A stretch of 64,000 nucleotides of DNA from Leguminivora glycinivorella (Eukaryota; Arthropoda; Insecta; Lepidoptera; Tortricidae), in contig NC_062980.1 in the NCBI RefSeq assembly GCF_023078275.1, positions 12,852,783 to 12,916,782 of the forward strand, written 5' to 3'. The notes beneath the pieces were generated by a model. That model was not told where the DNA came from and made no database searches. It worked only from the letters and a program-made list of their open reading frames with translations. Positions 10,531-22,395 of the stretch are shown piece by piece (within the stretch, counting starts at the first letter, position 1; every line of letters begins with the position of its first letter). A program made the translations under genes and the position numbers.

Positions 10531-10997
10531 AATCAACCATAAACCCGAGAATCGAGTGAAACAAAATAAACTAATACTTGGTAATTAAACACCGCACAGC
10601 GCAAAAAACCAAAGCTAACTTTTTAAATTACCCGCAATGAATCGTCTACTTTGCGAATGTGGATTAAAAATATGAGCTTCGTACGAACATTCAAATTAGT
10701 CTTGGCAGTTCTAGTAAATTGCGATTACTTTAAAATTTCACAGTTGGCTTTTCGTGGAAGTTTGCTGACTGTAAAATATGTAATCATTTCAAATGTTACA
10801 ATACCTACTGTGGCCAGGCTCATTGTACGTAACTATGTATATATATATACGCGTAAGAGGGATTTCGACGGTCGGTATCCAATCATTTAACACAGTTAAA
10901 GATAGTAAATGTGAAGTGACAACCATATCGCTCTTCTGTAAGTAGTGGCGCGACAGAGCTTCTCTAGCGTCAACTATTGTCACTTCGGCTAGGCCCT

Positions 10998-11107
10998 CAG
11001 GCGGTCTAGCACAACTTGCGCTCTCGCCCGCGAATCCATACTAAACTTGAAGTCGCGTTTGATGTATGGACTCGCGCGTGAGAGTTCAAGTTGTACTAAG
11101 CCGCCTG
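10998..11107. repeat. 110-bp hairpin MITE (copy A)
   Basis: CAGGCGGTCTAGCACAACTT and, reversed, AAGTTGTACTAAGCCGCCTG form long arms around a short loop near 11041-11063. Confidence 0.8.
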
Positions 11108-11135
11108 GTGTCGTTTGAGCATATTCTTGTAACAG

Positions 11136-11307
11136 ATATGCTGACCCTCATGCTTTCGCTTTCGACCAATTCAAAGCAGAACATGCCCGTCCATACGGAG
11201 AACTTGCTTACACCACCTTAGCTGGATTAGTAGAGCATTCATTCCATATAGCCTGGAATGAAGCGGGGCCTCAGAATTCGGAACTCGGCCGCGGTCTTGC
11301 CATTTGA
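11136..11307 (+). CDS. Candidate terminal exon of an unrecognised gene (copy A), weak
   Basis: After an acceptor-like CTTGTAACAG the frame from 11137 reads 56 codons (YADPHAFAFDQFKAEHARPY..., ending GRGLAI) to a TGA. The composition looks protein-like, but there is no in-frame Met, a stop lies 18 bases upstream, and I recognise no family. Copy B (49003-49174) stays open; the two differences there both change the amino acid (Phe/Ser, Ser/Pro), which does not suggest constraint. It may be a chance ORF in a repeat. Confidence 0.22.
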
Positions 11308-11741
11308 TTCTATGTACCTACTTACAAGTACATGTCTCTTATTAGGAATTTAAGAAAGTGAGATGTTTAATATATTAATAATTCTAAAAATAGGTATAAT
11401 CTAGCTTGCTATTTAAGCTTTGATTTTAATTAGTTTGAAAGACAAGATACAACAAATATACAACAAGAAAAAGCGGCCAACAGGAGGATAGTCAGCACTA
11501 CGTCGTGAACATTTTTTCTATTTTAAACTATTGTTGTTCTCAATGTAACGGCAAATAGAAATAGTTAAATAGATTCGCCTAAACTACCAATCTGTTTCTA
11601 GCTACATAATACTTACATAAATGTTCGTGTCAACGTAAACAAACTGAAACTAGTCGCTCTTCAACTTGAAACTTTAAATCAATAAGATTGATTTATCTAT
11701 CCAGTTCATGAATTCCGATGAATAACACTGTCTTACCGTCT

Positions 11742-11892
11742 GCAGGGCTAGCAAATGATTGTCGCTAGTGTATTACTTATATGTCGCCGCGAGATAGATC
11801 ACACATCTTTTTTCTGATTGTATTAATGACATAAGGACGGGTAGTCTATCTCGCGGCGACATACTCTCGCGACAATTATGCGCTAACTCTGC
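11742..11892. repeat. Hairpin MITE (copy A)
   Basis: GCAGGGCTAGCAAATGATTG and, reversed, CAATTATGCGCTAACTCTGC, with inner arms ATGTCGCCGCGAGATAGA and TCTATCTCGCGGCGACAT. Confidence 0.8.
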
Positions 11893-11944
11893 TGATTCGA
11901 ACTTTTCGACAAACATAACTCTAGATAAGATAAGGATCGGATAA

Positions 11945-12095
11945 GTGACGATCGTCTGGCGTAGCGCATAGTGACCCTACCCGCTAAGCCATAGTCCTTG
12001 GGTTCGTTGTCTGAGTACCCACAGCACAAGCCTTCTTAAGTTTTCTGTGGGACTCAGTCAATATGTATAACAGGTCCTATATTTATTCATGTATA
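11945..12095 (+). repeat. tRNA-derived SINE fragment (copy A)
   Basis: The head (GCGCATAGTGACC...CGCTAAGCC...TTGGGTTCG) matches the head of the SINE at 32255, and the tail has the TACTCA/TGACTGAG blocks in reverse. It is cut just after the B box. Copy B: about 49810-49960. Confidence 0.6.
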
Positions 12096-12333
12096 TGTCA
12101 CTGTTGTAAATGATAACTCTTCAAACAAAAATTAAAGAAAGACGGTACGACGATGTTATTCATCGGAAGCAGATATTTGAAATTTCTGAGAGTTTGAATT
12201 GGTTTGTCACTATTTTGGAATCGGAACAAGTCTTGAATGCGGTCGCAAAGCAATCAATTTTGTCGCTAGTTTACGTCCAGATCCAGACTAGTGGTAATCA
12301 AATTCCTTGGCATGTAAATGTAAAGAAACATAC

Positions 12334-12468
12334 CAGTGGCGACGCGTGAAAATATTTGTTGGTAAAGCCGGAAGGGTTTTTGGGATCTGTTTTGTATGGA
12401 CTTCTACAGATACTGCAGAATTTTAGGGAACTCGTTGGGAATCGAGTTGTATCGACGCTACGCCACTG
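12334..12468. mobile_element. hAT-type MITE, 135 bp, 8-bp target duplication (copy A)
   Basis: Ends CAGTGGCGACGCG and CGCTACGCCACTG (inverted, one mismatch), the CAGTGGCG type common for hAT elements. Flanks AAACATAC (12326-12333) and CAACATAC (12469-12476) are an 8-bp duplication with one difference, as hAT transposition makes. Copy B: 50212-50346. Confidence 0.85.
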
Positions 12469-12476
12469 CAACATAC

Positions 12477-13457
12477 ACAAAGATGTATTTGTATGTACGT
12501 ATTTTTATTGTCTGTCGTCATTACGAGTTGCAGTTTATTCAAGATTGTACTTGTCATGATGATAAGCAATCTAATATAGGTAGTTTCAACTCAGTTGAGG
12601 CCACGCACACTACAACACTGTCATGTAATGACAACGAAATTTTGAAATTAGTGTTCTTACTGTGTACCGACTGCAGATTCAACAGTGAATTGCAAGAAAG
12701 ACCAAAAAGTTTCTATTAACTATTTTGTTAAGAATTACGTCTATAGAACAATTTTCAAACATAACAGAAAATAAAATATCTCGTAGGTATGTGATTAATT
12801 AATTGTCAAATTATGATTGTAATATTAATCGTAGAAATCAAAGATAATATATAATAAATTTCAATTTTAATTCAATTTTAATTTATATCGATAGCTGAAT
12901 ACTTATTTGGAAGTGAAATTTCATATGAGCTATAAAGTTCACCGGATAATTTAATTTAATAAAATAATATCGTTTGTTTTTAGCAAAATTTTATTTGTGC
13001 CACCGCGACTTCTGTCTGCTTATTAGGTATTTCGTTATCAAACCTCTTCAAATATGATTGAAGTAACTGGCACTCGTTACATCGGAGTCATACCTATTGA
13101 CAACTGCATTTTCCAAGAGATAAACCGAACCTTATAATCAATCCTAACGAATCAGATGAAGATATGCCAAGTAACGGTGGTTTATAAAAAGATTTGTTCA
13201 TTATTTTTTACTTCTTTTAATACCATTCATGATAAGTATATCAATAAATAATAATGTTTTTCAAAAATATATTCATCGTTTTTTTTTACATTCACTCACT
13301 CATTTCATTCATTAATTTTTTTGCAATCAGTACTAATCTTCATTTAGCTGTGTGTGTTATCATTCACTTCAACCTCCGTGGAATTACCTATACCTATAAA
13401 TAATTATATAAGAAACTAAGACTAAACTTAAAAGCTAGCTAATGTCTAAAATAGGCC
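12477..13457. other. AT-rich stretch, no gene seen (copy A)
   Basis: Open frames here are short and not protein-like. The segment 13211-13389 is missing from copy B, where TTTTTTACT joins ATACCTATAAAT. Confidence 0.5.
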
Positions 13458-13645
13458 CTTGAGGCATTGTACCAAGGATACTGGCGACATTTCCTCGCAG
13501 TATCGCAATGCTGATACGTTGTGCGAATCAAAATTTCGGCACTTCCTGCCGCTGCGCCCGCTTTTATCTTGGTCCGTTGGAGGTGAGACGGTGCCAATTA
13601 TGTAAATATGTTCATGTGAATAAAGATTTATTTAAAATACCTATA
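13458..13645 (+). repeat. Dispersed repeat ending in AATAAAGATTTATTT (copy A)
   Basis: TTGAGGCATTGTACCAAGG through CTTGGTCCGTTGGAGGTGAG to an AATAAAGATTTATTTAAAAT tail, typical of a retroelement 3' end. Copy B: about 51150-51340. Confidence 0.55.
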
Positions 13646-13694
13646 AACCAATGTACACAAAGCTGGAAAAAATATTGATATCAACATATACACC

Positions 13695-14431
13695 GTGTTT
13701 GTGAGCGTCAGAATGGCGGGTGTACATCAAGCAATCCTGGTGTGGTATACGTCAGGAGTTAGTGCTAGCAATGTGCCAAATGTGCGCCAAAATTCGAGCA
13801 ATGTGCTCTTTGAACTCCAGAGATATTTAAGAAATTAATGACACCCGCCATTCTGACGTCAGGTTGGCGGGTGTACTTCCAGTTCTAGCTAATGGCTGCT
13901 TACTCGAGGGTGAAAGTACTGCCTAAGGTTAGTGCTCGCAATGTGCTTCCACATGTATGAAACACACACTAATTCAGAGAGCCGTTGAAGAGTAATATGG
14001 GATTGAATAAATATATCTATAACGCCTGCTGAAATAAAATAGCAATGTTCATTGCCTGCAATGCAGCATTAACATGCAGGCGCTTTTCACAAAAAAGTGA
14101 TACTCATAGATATATTTATTCAATCCCATATTACTCTTCAACGGTTCTCTGAATTAGTTTGTGTTTCATACATGTGGAAGCACATTGCGAGCACTAACCT
14201 CAGGCAGTACTTTCACTCTTGAGTAGGCAGCCATTAGCTAGAACTGGAAGTACACCCGCCAACCTGACGTCAGAATGGCGGGTGTCATTAATTTCTTAAA
14301 TATCTCTGGAGTTCAAAGAGCACATTGCTCGAATTTTGGCGCACATTTGGCACATTGCTAGCACTAACTCCTGACGTATACCACACCAGGATTGCTTGAT
14401 GTACACCCGCCATTCTGACGCTCACCCGTGT
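13695..14431. repeat. Large nested palindrome (fold-back element), copy A
   Basis: A nearly perfect inverted repeat of about 0.73 kb. The left arm runs from GTGAGCGTCAGAATGGCGGG and the right arm ends with its complement. Each arm holds a smaller palindrome (ACACCCGCCATTCTGACGTC and onward, about 13839-13872 and 14253-14286), and the centre has a third one, GCCTGCNNNNNNATGCAGGC-like, around 14050-14080. No coding capacity. Confidence 0.93.
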
Positions 14432-15722
14432 TTCACTTAACACTAAAAACCTGAAAACTGTTTGTTCAGAATCGAGAGTAGAATCGATTGAGCTATATCT
14501 TGATGGGGGTAATATTTTTTGTTTTAATTTGTATTATTAGTTATTGTTTACGTGCCCATTCTACAAATTTGTAATACAACATTGTGTATATCATATTGTT
14601 AGAGGTTGTATACCTTTTTCAGTATTTAAGGGTATTAATACTGGCTGGTTACTAGGACGATTATTTTTTCCGCTACGAGATAGACGTTGTGCGTCAGTTT
14701 AATTTTAAAGTTTATCATAAGTCATAACAAATTGAACTCGTACCTAATTACAACCTTGTCATTTTGAATTTTAGGTTTAAATTTGCTTACTGAGTCACCT
14801 GTCCAATTTGAAGTTTACTGTGACACAGGTTATTTAAATGCTTTACATTGACATAGCTGTCTATTGGTAAACCTTATGTCGTTGCAGTAACGTACACAAT
14901 TAAACAGTTTGAAGGTATATGGTGGTAGCTAGCAATTATTTTATTGAGTGTAGAGTTAAAAGCCTAGTAGAGCTGCACAGAAAATTTAAAACTCAATTTA
15001 AAAAATAATAATCATCAGATTAAAAAATGAACATTCTAGATACGTTTAAAAAAATAAAAATCAGTTGGGGTGTCGGAGCTTTTGAGTGATACCGGAAACA
15101 CCGTGTATGTATCGCGGTTCTGTCGGCTGACAGCTCACACAATATAGAAGAAGGTAACATAAACAAAGCCCGGGCTGCAAACAACTTGAGACCCTCTTAA
15201 TAGAATTCTGACGCTGTGGCACCTTTCTACAGAGCAAAGATACTTTACGTTGCTTACATAGCGCGAGAGTTTAGGCGTGTTTTTGAACATGGAGAATGTT
15301 AGCAGAATGTAGAAAGCATTCTGGGGACGAGAGTTATTATTTTTGTAATGCTTCTGTAAATTTGTACGAGCTATTGTCAATAGTGTTCCGTAACAGGTAT
15401 TGGATAAATCCGATAAGACAAATATGAGATGTTTTGAAAAGCGTTCAAGAGTTTTGAGATTTATGATTTAGGTAGATAATATTTTTGCTCATTTATTTTG
15501 TATTATTAGAATTTATTTTTGACGTGTATTTAACCATGTAATAATTATACTGTGTTAGAACATTGATTAGAATACCTGGATATGTGTATACCTATTGCAT
15601 GTCTGTATGTAGTGTCATCTTGTATGAAATGTACACACTAGAATAATTATGAAACAATTCTTGTAAATTTGAAATGTGCAAGCCGCCGAAGTACCTATAC
15701 AAGATATACTGATTTATTATTT
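14432..15722. other. AT-rich stretch, no gene seen (copy A)
   Basis: Nothing recognisable. A segment of about 95 bp near 15107-15200 is absent from copy B. Confidence 0.5.
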
Positions 15723-15890
15723 ACTAGCTTCTGCCCAAGAGACAAAAAGTAGCCGATCTCACTTTACACCCCTTCAACCACCTCCACTTAAAAAATCACG
15801 TCAATTATCGCTCCGTTTTACCGTGAAAGACGGACAAACAAACAGACACACACACTTTCCCATTTATAATATTAGTATGGAATGGATTAT
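15723..15890 (+). repeat. Dispersed repeat ending TATAATATTAGTATGGA (copy A)
   Basis: GCTTCTGCCCAAGAGAC, ACCGTGAAAGACGGACAAAC, then CATTTATAATATTAGTATGG: a very common lepidopteran dispersed 3' end. Copy B: 53046-53213, one of the ATGGA units missing. Confidence 0.65.
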
Positions 15891-15964
15891 CATAATACCT
15901 CATAGGTATTATAATCGTAATGAGAAAGTATAGTGCGGGGCGGAAGCGGCTCATTAGTATGAGA

Positions 15965-16630
15965 GTACAGTCCCTGCTGGCAGAAAGCATGAAACTTGGC
16001 ATGTACATAGCTTATAGGTTTATAAGAAAATATGGAGTGTCGTTATTTTTGTATGAAAAGGTGCAACGATTTTTTCAGAAATGATTAACTCGTCCCTATA
16101 TTACACGAAAATGATATACGATTTGCCCTAGTCACTAAGAGCAAAAAGAAGTAATGCATAGATTTCACCGAGGAAACAGGCCCTTTCCCTTTGTCTTGTG
16201 GGGGGTAGTGACGTACAATTTCATGACTATTGAGCTAAATCGGATCAGTTTCACCCAAGGAACAATTTTGTGAAGCAACGTCGCCACAGGTAAAAGAGCA
16301 AAGTTGCTAGTCTTACTTATCGTTCAAGTCATCAAAGAGAAATATTGTTAGGGGAAAATGAGCATAGTTTGAAAATTATAAGTTCTAGCTTTATACTTCT
16401 ATAGACAATATTGTAGAGAATTTTATGAAGAATATACTTCTCCTAAACATCGTGATGATAGCTTTCACGGTTTTCATGGAAATATTAAAAAACTGAAATC
16501 AGGGATACAAAAGTGTGGGGAAAGAGGGGAAACATTGACACCTTGGCGTGTTTCTAATTCCATATTTTCTTATAAACCTATAAGCTATATACATACCAAG
16601 TTTCATGCTTTCTGCCAGACCGGACTGTAC
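15965..16630. mobile_element. MITE with ~70-bp terminal inverted repeats (copy A)
   Basis: Left end GTACAGTCCCTGCTGGCAGA and right end TCTGCCAGACCGGACTGTAC continue as inverted repeats for about 70 bases (through GCTTATAGGTTTATAAG). The interior of some 520 bp is non-coding. Confidence 0.88.
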
Positions 16631-17221
16631 ATCTGGTTAAGAACTCGGACTAGTACAAAACGTGTGTCCATAATGTCATCCTATCCTACATTATTAGTAC
16701 CTGGAGTGCATTTTTTTATCCATCTATATCGTAAATTTTGAATTTTAGAACTCTGTGCTACATAAACCTGCTGTACCTACATGCAGTTATTGAGAATTAT
16801 TACCGATCAATGTGATCCATTGAACCGTAATGATGCCAGGTTAGATGTCAACCACAAAATTATGGTGATGCGTGATGATATGCATCTAACTGATTGGGCA
16901 CAATACATTGCGTAAACTGTAATGCCTGATATCCTATATGCAGCGTAGAGACTTATGACGTTTTTGAATTAACAGGAAACCCACGCTAGGTGACCAATCA
17001 GTGTTGTTGTTTGTACGAAGTTAAATTAGGCCACTGGATATTGTGTTCAAACACAATGTATAGTGACTAAGATTATTGGTTGATATTGTTGATACAACCT
17101 GGTGCACATTTATTGGAAGTTTTTTTTAATCTATTAAAATCTCGCACTATGTCATGTTCGTTTTCTTTAATGTATTTCCTGATATGACGTTAATTTATTT
17201 ATATTATCAGATCAATTCAAT
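16631..17221. other. No gene seen (copy A)
   Basis: AT-rich, no convincing frame or repeat ends. Confidence 0.5.
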
Positions 17222-17383
17222 TCAATTTAAGAGCGGGGCTCTTGTCGGTGCAGCTTGATGAAGTTGTCTCCACTTTGGTCGATCCGAAGCTAGCCTTTTA
17301 GTGTCCTGGTACGACACGGCCCTTACATGTTCCTTTACTTGGCTCATATAACTCTTCTTGGCCTTCCCCTTCCTCTCCTTCCA
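17222..17383 (-). pseudogene. C-terminal fragment of a LINE reverse transcriptase ORF (copy A)
   Basis: The minus strand encodes, with one frameshift, GRPRKSYMSQVKE...YQDTKRLASDRPKWR followed by a stop, a pattern of the extreme C-terminus of lepidopteran non-LTR retrotransposon polyproteins. Copy A lacks one base (in the GRPRKS part) that copy B has. Confidence 0.65.
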
Positions 17384-17619
17384 TATAATTTCCCTTCTAT
17401 TTGTTATGATCAGATCGAATTCTATAATTTAAAGCTTCAGTACAAAAATAGCTCTCATGCTATTCTATGCATAATAAGGGATTTGGGTTTTGATTTCAAC
17501 GTGCTAAAAGGTACTTACTTTTTAAACGCCGCCCCAAATCTCAAGGAAGGGGGTTCTCAATTCGTCTGTATTTTGATTGGTCCCATTTTTATCAGTACCC
17601 AGTTCTGATGATGGGATCC

Positions 17620-18000
17620 TGGAGAAATCGAGGGAACTCCTCAAATCTGAAAGGCATACATATGGTGATATTTATGTTTTTATAAGAACAGCATGCATTT
17701 ACATACGAAGCAGTGACATTTGGTGTAGTGGAACTGCTGATGATGGTCAGAACGGAACTCCTCAAATCTGCAGAACGGCACACTTCTAGTGACTTTGGTA
17801 TTTTTATAAGAACAGCATGCATAAATGCATTGTTCAGAACATTGATATTTATTTGTTAGGAGATTTGTTCTCTTTGTTATGTTTGTTAAGCATATTAAGT
17901 TTTCAAGTCAAATTTTGTAAAGCTCGATTTCTTATAATCGGATATTGGATACATGAGGAATTGAGGAAACTCCTCAAACCTTAACGGTATACGTATATTC
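17620..18000. repeat. Degenerate tandem repeat (copy A)
   Basis: GGAACTCCTCAAATCTG recurs at about 17633 and 17755, with a weaker GGAAACTCCTCAAACC at about 17967. TTTTTATAAGAACAGCATGC recurs at about 17677 and 17801. The first period is about 122 bp. Copy B: about 54905-55290. Confidence 0.65.
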
Positions 18001-20385
18001 ATTTGTATTTCCATCAAATAATCAAAGATTTACATTAAAAGCAGTTTTAAAAAATACCTACACATTTCTACATAATCCAACACTCGAAAGTACCTTTCAC
18101 CAGAACCCCAAAAGCGGCGGTTTTTTTTTTCTTAAAAATTATATTGTATGAAAGAAGAAATTTCCTGTTTAATGTTAAAAAAAGTACACAAAAAATTACA
18201 GAAATTTAAAAAACGAAGCTTCAATATCCGATATAAAATGCCTCTCTGGCTATTCTATAACAACAAGGGTTCGTTCCGAAGGGTTTGGGTTTTGATTTCA
18301 ACGAGCTTAAAGGTACTTATATTTTATCTTAATGTTCAAAAATAATACATAAACATTTACGATCATTAAAGATAAGTACATAACAATGCCTCCCCTATGA
18401 AATACAAGATCGCATAAAAGGCAATTTAGTTTGAGACAACAGTACAAAAGATAACGAGCCAGGAAGCCCGGTCGCTGAACCAAAAGTAATTGATAATATA
18501 ATTTAACAAGACGGTATAATATCTCTCTGTCACCCCTAGCTATCCGTCTCTCTCGACAGGAACAAATATCGGTAAATATATCTTCTAATCTCGGCTATTG
18601 ATCTCATAACGCTTTGTTATTTACTTGCAATGAAAACGTGTTGCCTTTTTTACTCAGTTTTTTCCTCTATGCTTGCTTTTTACTTGATAAATGGTATTGA
18701 ATTGCCATTTTCAATTTCAAACTCATTAAAAAGAGTAAGGAATAAATTAGTATAATATTCTGTCGTTATAATCCTTCATGGAGTCTAACATTTATATCTC
18801 ACATTACGAAGGCGCATTATCTTTTTTTTTTACATTTTCACAAACTTACGTAGGTATTACATAAATTTCATTGAGTAACGTGTTCTAAAATGACAAAAAG
18901 CCTACCTTAAGCATACCTATAGCCCTATAGGCTATTAAATTATATAGATTAAGGATACAGACATCTCATTGATGATGTATGTTATACATTGTATACGTTA
19001 ATGTGATTACAAATCTTTTGATTTCATGCGAGGCTGGACTGTCTTCTCCCCCGCTTTGATGTGTGGTTTGTCCTTAATATCATTGAGTTACACATTACAT
19101 TGTAAGGATGTGGCTTAACGGTGGCAAAATCGTGGAAGAGCCTTGGGAAAGAGAAGAGAAGTGAAATGTATGGAGCCTTATACATTATTCTTCTCTCTAT
19201 CCAATGAATTGCTGTATCCTTACATTTGAAATCTGTTAAATATGGTTTTCGGTGGCTAATACACATATAGCTAATAATTTATTTAATTTTACTGACAGAA
19301 TAAATAATTGAAACATTTTTCTTTTTCAGATGTAACATTATTTTGTTATGTTTCAGTTACGAGTAAATTAACAAAAAATACTGTAATAAATATCATCAAA
19401 ATCATTGACTAAAATTTTATACAAATCGGACTTATTTCAAAAAATATCCAAGGTCGATAATAATGATTAATGAGGACAATCAAAATTTTATCAGAATGTT
19501 GGATATCTTAGGCTTTTATAATAAATATAAAACCATGATTATTTTAATAACCTCACTTTCTTTCCCTCATTATTTAAAAGAGAAAATTAGGTACATATAA
19601 CATACAATTATACAATTTACAACAAAAACTGATCCAAGGCCATTGTTCAGAACAGGGTCCTGTTAGTACACCGCGTAACACTTTGACGGTTTCAAAATCC
19701 ATAATACAAAATACATTTTTTGTCAGGTTTCAGTGGGCAAAAGTTCTCAACGACGATGAATTGTCAATCTATAAAAACCATTAAAAAGTTACGAAATGTC
19801 ATCGTATTTTTAGCTGGATAGGATTGAACCTAACATGACTATTTGGTAGAAGTATAATATTTTCGCATGCATAATTTTAAAGAAAATCCATTGGTCTATT
19901 TGATATAAGACGTGCAGTAACAAGGCCGAAAATAATTACATACGCATTGCAACATAAGTTTCAGCAAAGTTTATCCTTGGCCTGTGACCACCGCTCACTT
20001 GGGAACATTCTGCGGCGAAACGGGGCAGTCTGTCGCTGAGCTGGCCATTACTCACGCAGAATACCAACACTCGAGAAACAAGCAATATACATATTACTTA
20101 GTTACTAATGAGTTTAATTTAAATAACATGTTTGAGATTTATGAATTTTATTTTAAAACATCTTGCTTCCTTTTCTAAACTCTAAAATGAACTAGGCTGT
20201 CGGATGAAAGTGGCAGACTAAATGGGTGAATCAACTTTTTCTTGCTTTTTGCAAGAATTGCCCATACTTATTATTAGCTCTACTTATGTGAGTTTTAATC
20301 TGGCCATCGTGAATAAAGATCCTTATTTTTATTTTACATTAAGGGAAGAATTAAAAAAAAAAACATTTACAATTAAATCTATAAT
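18001..20385. other. AT-rich stretch, no gene seen (copy A)
   Basis: Contains a second copy of GGTTTGGGTTTTGATTTCAA (near 18284; first near 17481). ACATTCTGCGGCGA at about 20006 recurs at about 21391, suggesting a diverged repeat pair. No convincing coding frame. Confidence 0.45.
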
Positions 20386-20450
20386 GTGACCCAGTGGAAG
20401 AGACACTTTTTTCATAAAAAAGTGAGGGACAGCTATGTCCACTGGGTCAC
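20386..20450. repeat. 65-nt hairpin (copy A)
   Basis: GTGACCCAGTGGA pairs with TCCACTGGGTCAC and the inner ACTTTTTT with AAAAAAGT. It is identical in copy B (57666-57730). It could be a tiny MITE or an RNA hairpin. Confidence 0.7.
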
Positions 20451-20904
20451 TGCTCGAAATAAAGTAATAAAATAGCAAATCCTATAAAAACATGATGTAT
20501 TGCATAGCTTGTATATCTATTTTTAATATAATAAGTATAAACTAATTACACTAAATACAAATTAAATTTTCTGACCACATGTAGTCGAAGTATGCGTAAT
20601 TTTGCTGGCAAAGAAAAGTTGATTCACCCAAATACTGAGCCATAGAATAAAAACTGGACGCTTGTATATTAAAATGATATCTAATTTTATTTCCGGCAGA
20701 CAGTGACTCGTCCTCACAAAATGGGCCGCCACAAAAAGCAACATTCAAGATGGCTCAAGGGTAAAACCGGTAAATTATTTTTGAGGTCATAACAACCTTG
20801 GTTTCTTCGTCGTCTGTCAGATTATTATATAAACTAAATGTATATAAGTATGCTTTCTTCCCGTGGGTGTCGCAGAAGTCGACTGTGCGATATGGGTTAA
20901 ATTG

Positions 20905-21305
20905 TGGCGTAGGCGAGAGGCTCACAACCTGTCACTGCAATGTCACAATTTGGATTTTTTCAACCCTTTTTACCACACTGAGAGAAATTTGCATTGTGAA
21001 TTTAACAAGTTCGACTTGTTGCGGTTTATCCGTTTGAATCAGCCAAACGTATGTTTAAAACAATATATTATGTCAGGTTGTTTTTATAAAATCAACTTGT
21101 TGATTCAAATATATTGCCGATTCAAATGACAAGTAGCTTGTTGTTTGAACCAAAGAGCACGTAGGCGCTATTTTAACCAAAAAACTTGTTGAACGAACAT
21201 GAAAACTGGTTGTATTTTCTCTCAGTGCAAGAGTGGCACTAAAACTCAGTAGTTCATGTGCTTTGCCTACCTTTTTATGGGATACAGGCGTATTTATATG
21301 TATGT
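20905..21305 (+). repeat. Dispersed lepidopteran repeat, split by a MITE (copy A)
   Basis: Same unit as at 4462-5000 (GTAGGCGAGAGGCT ... TTATGGGATACAGGCG), interrupted by the element at 20976-21227. Confidence 0.75.
20976..21227. mobile_element. MITE with CACTGAGAGAAA ends nested in another repeat (copy A)
   Basis: Starts CACTGAGAGAAA and ends TTTTCTCTCAGTG; it interrupts the TTGCCAAGAGTGG sequence of the host repeat, which is unbroken at 42890. 252 bp, non-coding, same in copy B (58257-58508). Confidence 0.82.
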
Positions 21306-21551
21306 ATGTATAATAAGTATGCTTTTGTGCTAATTTACTGTAATGGACACAGGCTAGTGCGTAACCAGTGTAACCACGACGGTCTAGGTAACATTCTGCG
21401 GCGACCCGAGCAATACGAGGCTGTTTGTCGCTAAACCTGCAATTACTTACTCCAAACAGAAACGCTCCAGAAACGCAGCAGATTTCATGCTTGCTTGTAA
21501 TTATAATATGAATTTGAATTAATGAAGAAATAATTTAAGGTAAGGTGGGGG

Positions 21552-21656
21552 AAAATTGAAGGGTTTTTTCTTGCGGGGAAAGATAGAAAGCCGCCTGTGG
21601 TGCTTCATTATACGGATCATATTCCATCTTACCTCCCAAGAAAAGCCCTTCAATGG
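21552..21656. repeat. Short inverted repeat (copy A)
   Basis: ATTGAAGGGTTTTTTCTTG and CAAGAAAAGCCCTTCAAT flank about 65 bases. Copy B: about 58831-58933. Confidence 0.6.
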
Positions 21657-22274
21657 AAATGCTCAATGCTTCAATGGAATGATCGCGTACTTATATATGT
21701 ATAATTTACAATCGGTATCGGGATGAATTGTAAATTCACGACACCCACGGAAGAAAGGGGTGGTGAAATTCTTAACCCGTCACCACACGGGAAAGTTTAG
21801 TTTTATTTATTTCATAATGATAAATTATGCTATGTTACCCTATATTCATTTACATTATGATCGTCGATATAATTATAATTATTTCAGATGCATTCAATGA
21901 CACGAGAAAGACAACAAAAAGAGTAAAAATAAAAGTGAAAACTGTCAATTTACAGGATCAACTGCATTTACAAATAGTCAAACTAAAAAATGAATACATA
22001 ATGGAATACATGTCAAATGAAAATATCTAATACATAATCTAATTATGTCAATACGATTTCTTTGCCCAGTAAAGTACATTTTTTTATTGATTGATGAGTT
22101 GCTCTCTTGATCTAAGAGTCTCTGAAGAATGTACCTAATAAGATTGTATAGTGCGGCAGTCTATTTAAAGGTTCTATTTTGTGACCACACCAATTTTGCT
22201 GGTATTATTCCAAAGGCCTGAAAAGCGAAACGACAACGCCAACGGCAAGCGACAAAGAGTTTTTGATTAAGTAG

Positions 22275-22395
22275 AACATCATCATCATCATATCAGCCCT
22301 TTATCGCCCACTGCTGAGCATAGGCCTCTCTTCTAGTACGCCACATGCACCTTGCACCTTGGTGCGACGACGCAGCTCGGTATTCTCACTGATCT
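22275..22395 (+). repeat. Dispersed repeat, ATCATCATCATATCAGCCC type (copy A)
   Basis: The CATCATCAT lead, TTTATCGCCCACTGCTGAGC and ATAGGCCTCTC are the hallmark of a very common lepidopteran retroelement 3' region. Copy B: about 59557-59685. Confidence 0.7.

Noticed and set aside
10342..10536. 64-codon minus-strand frame with repeated SVCPSVRPSV
   Set aside because: It translates the GACG microsatellite and end of a common dispersed repeat.
12110..12349. 79-codon open frame on the plus strand
   Set aside because: Copy B has an in-frame stop (GGAATAAGTC near 50100) and an upstream indel, and the last part runs into the hAT-type MITE. Not a gene.
17620..18000. CRISPR-like spaced repeats
   Set aside because: The repeats are degenerate, unevenly spaced and in a eukaryotic genome; it is a decayed tandem repeat.
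18148..18345. 65-codon lysine-rich frame conserved in both copies
   Set aside because: Conservation is explained by the recent duplication; composition reflects A-rich sequence and no domain is visible.
19024..19266. 80-codon minus-strand frame
   Set aside because: The frame is shortened in copy B by a one-base change in a C run near 56337, and it matches no family.
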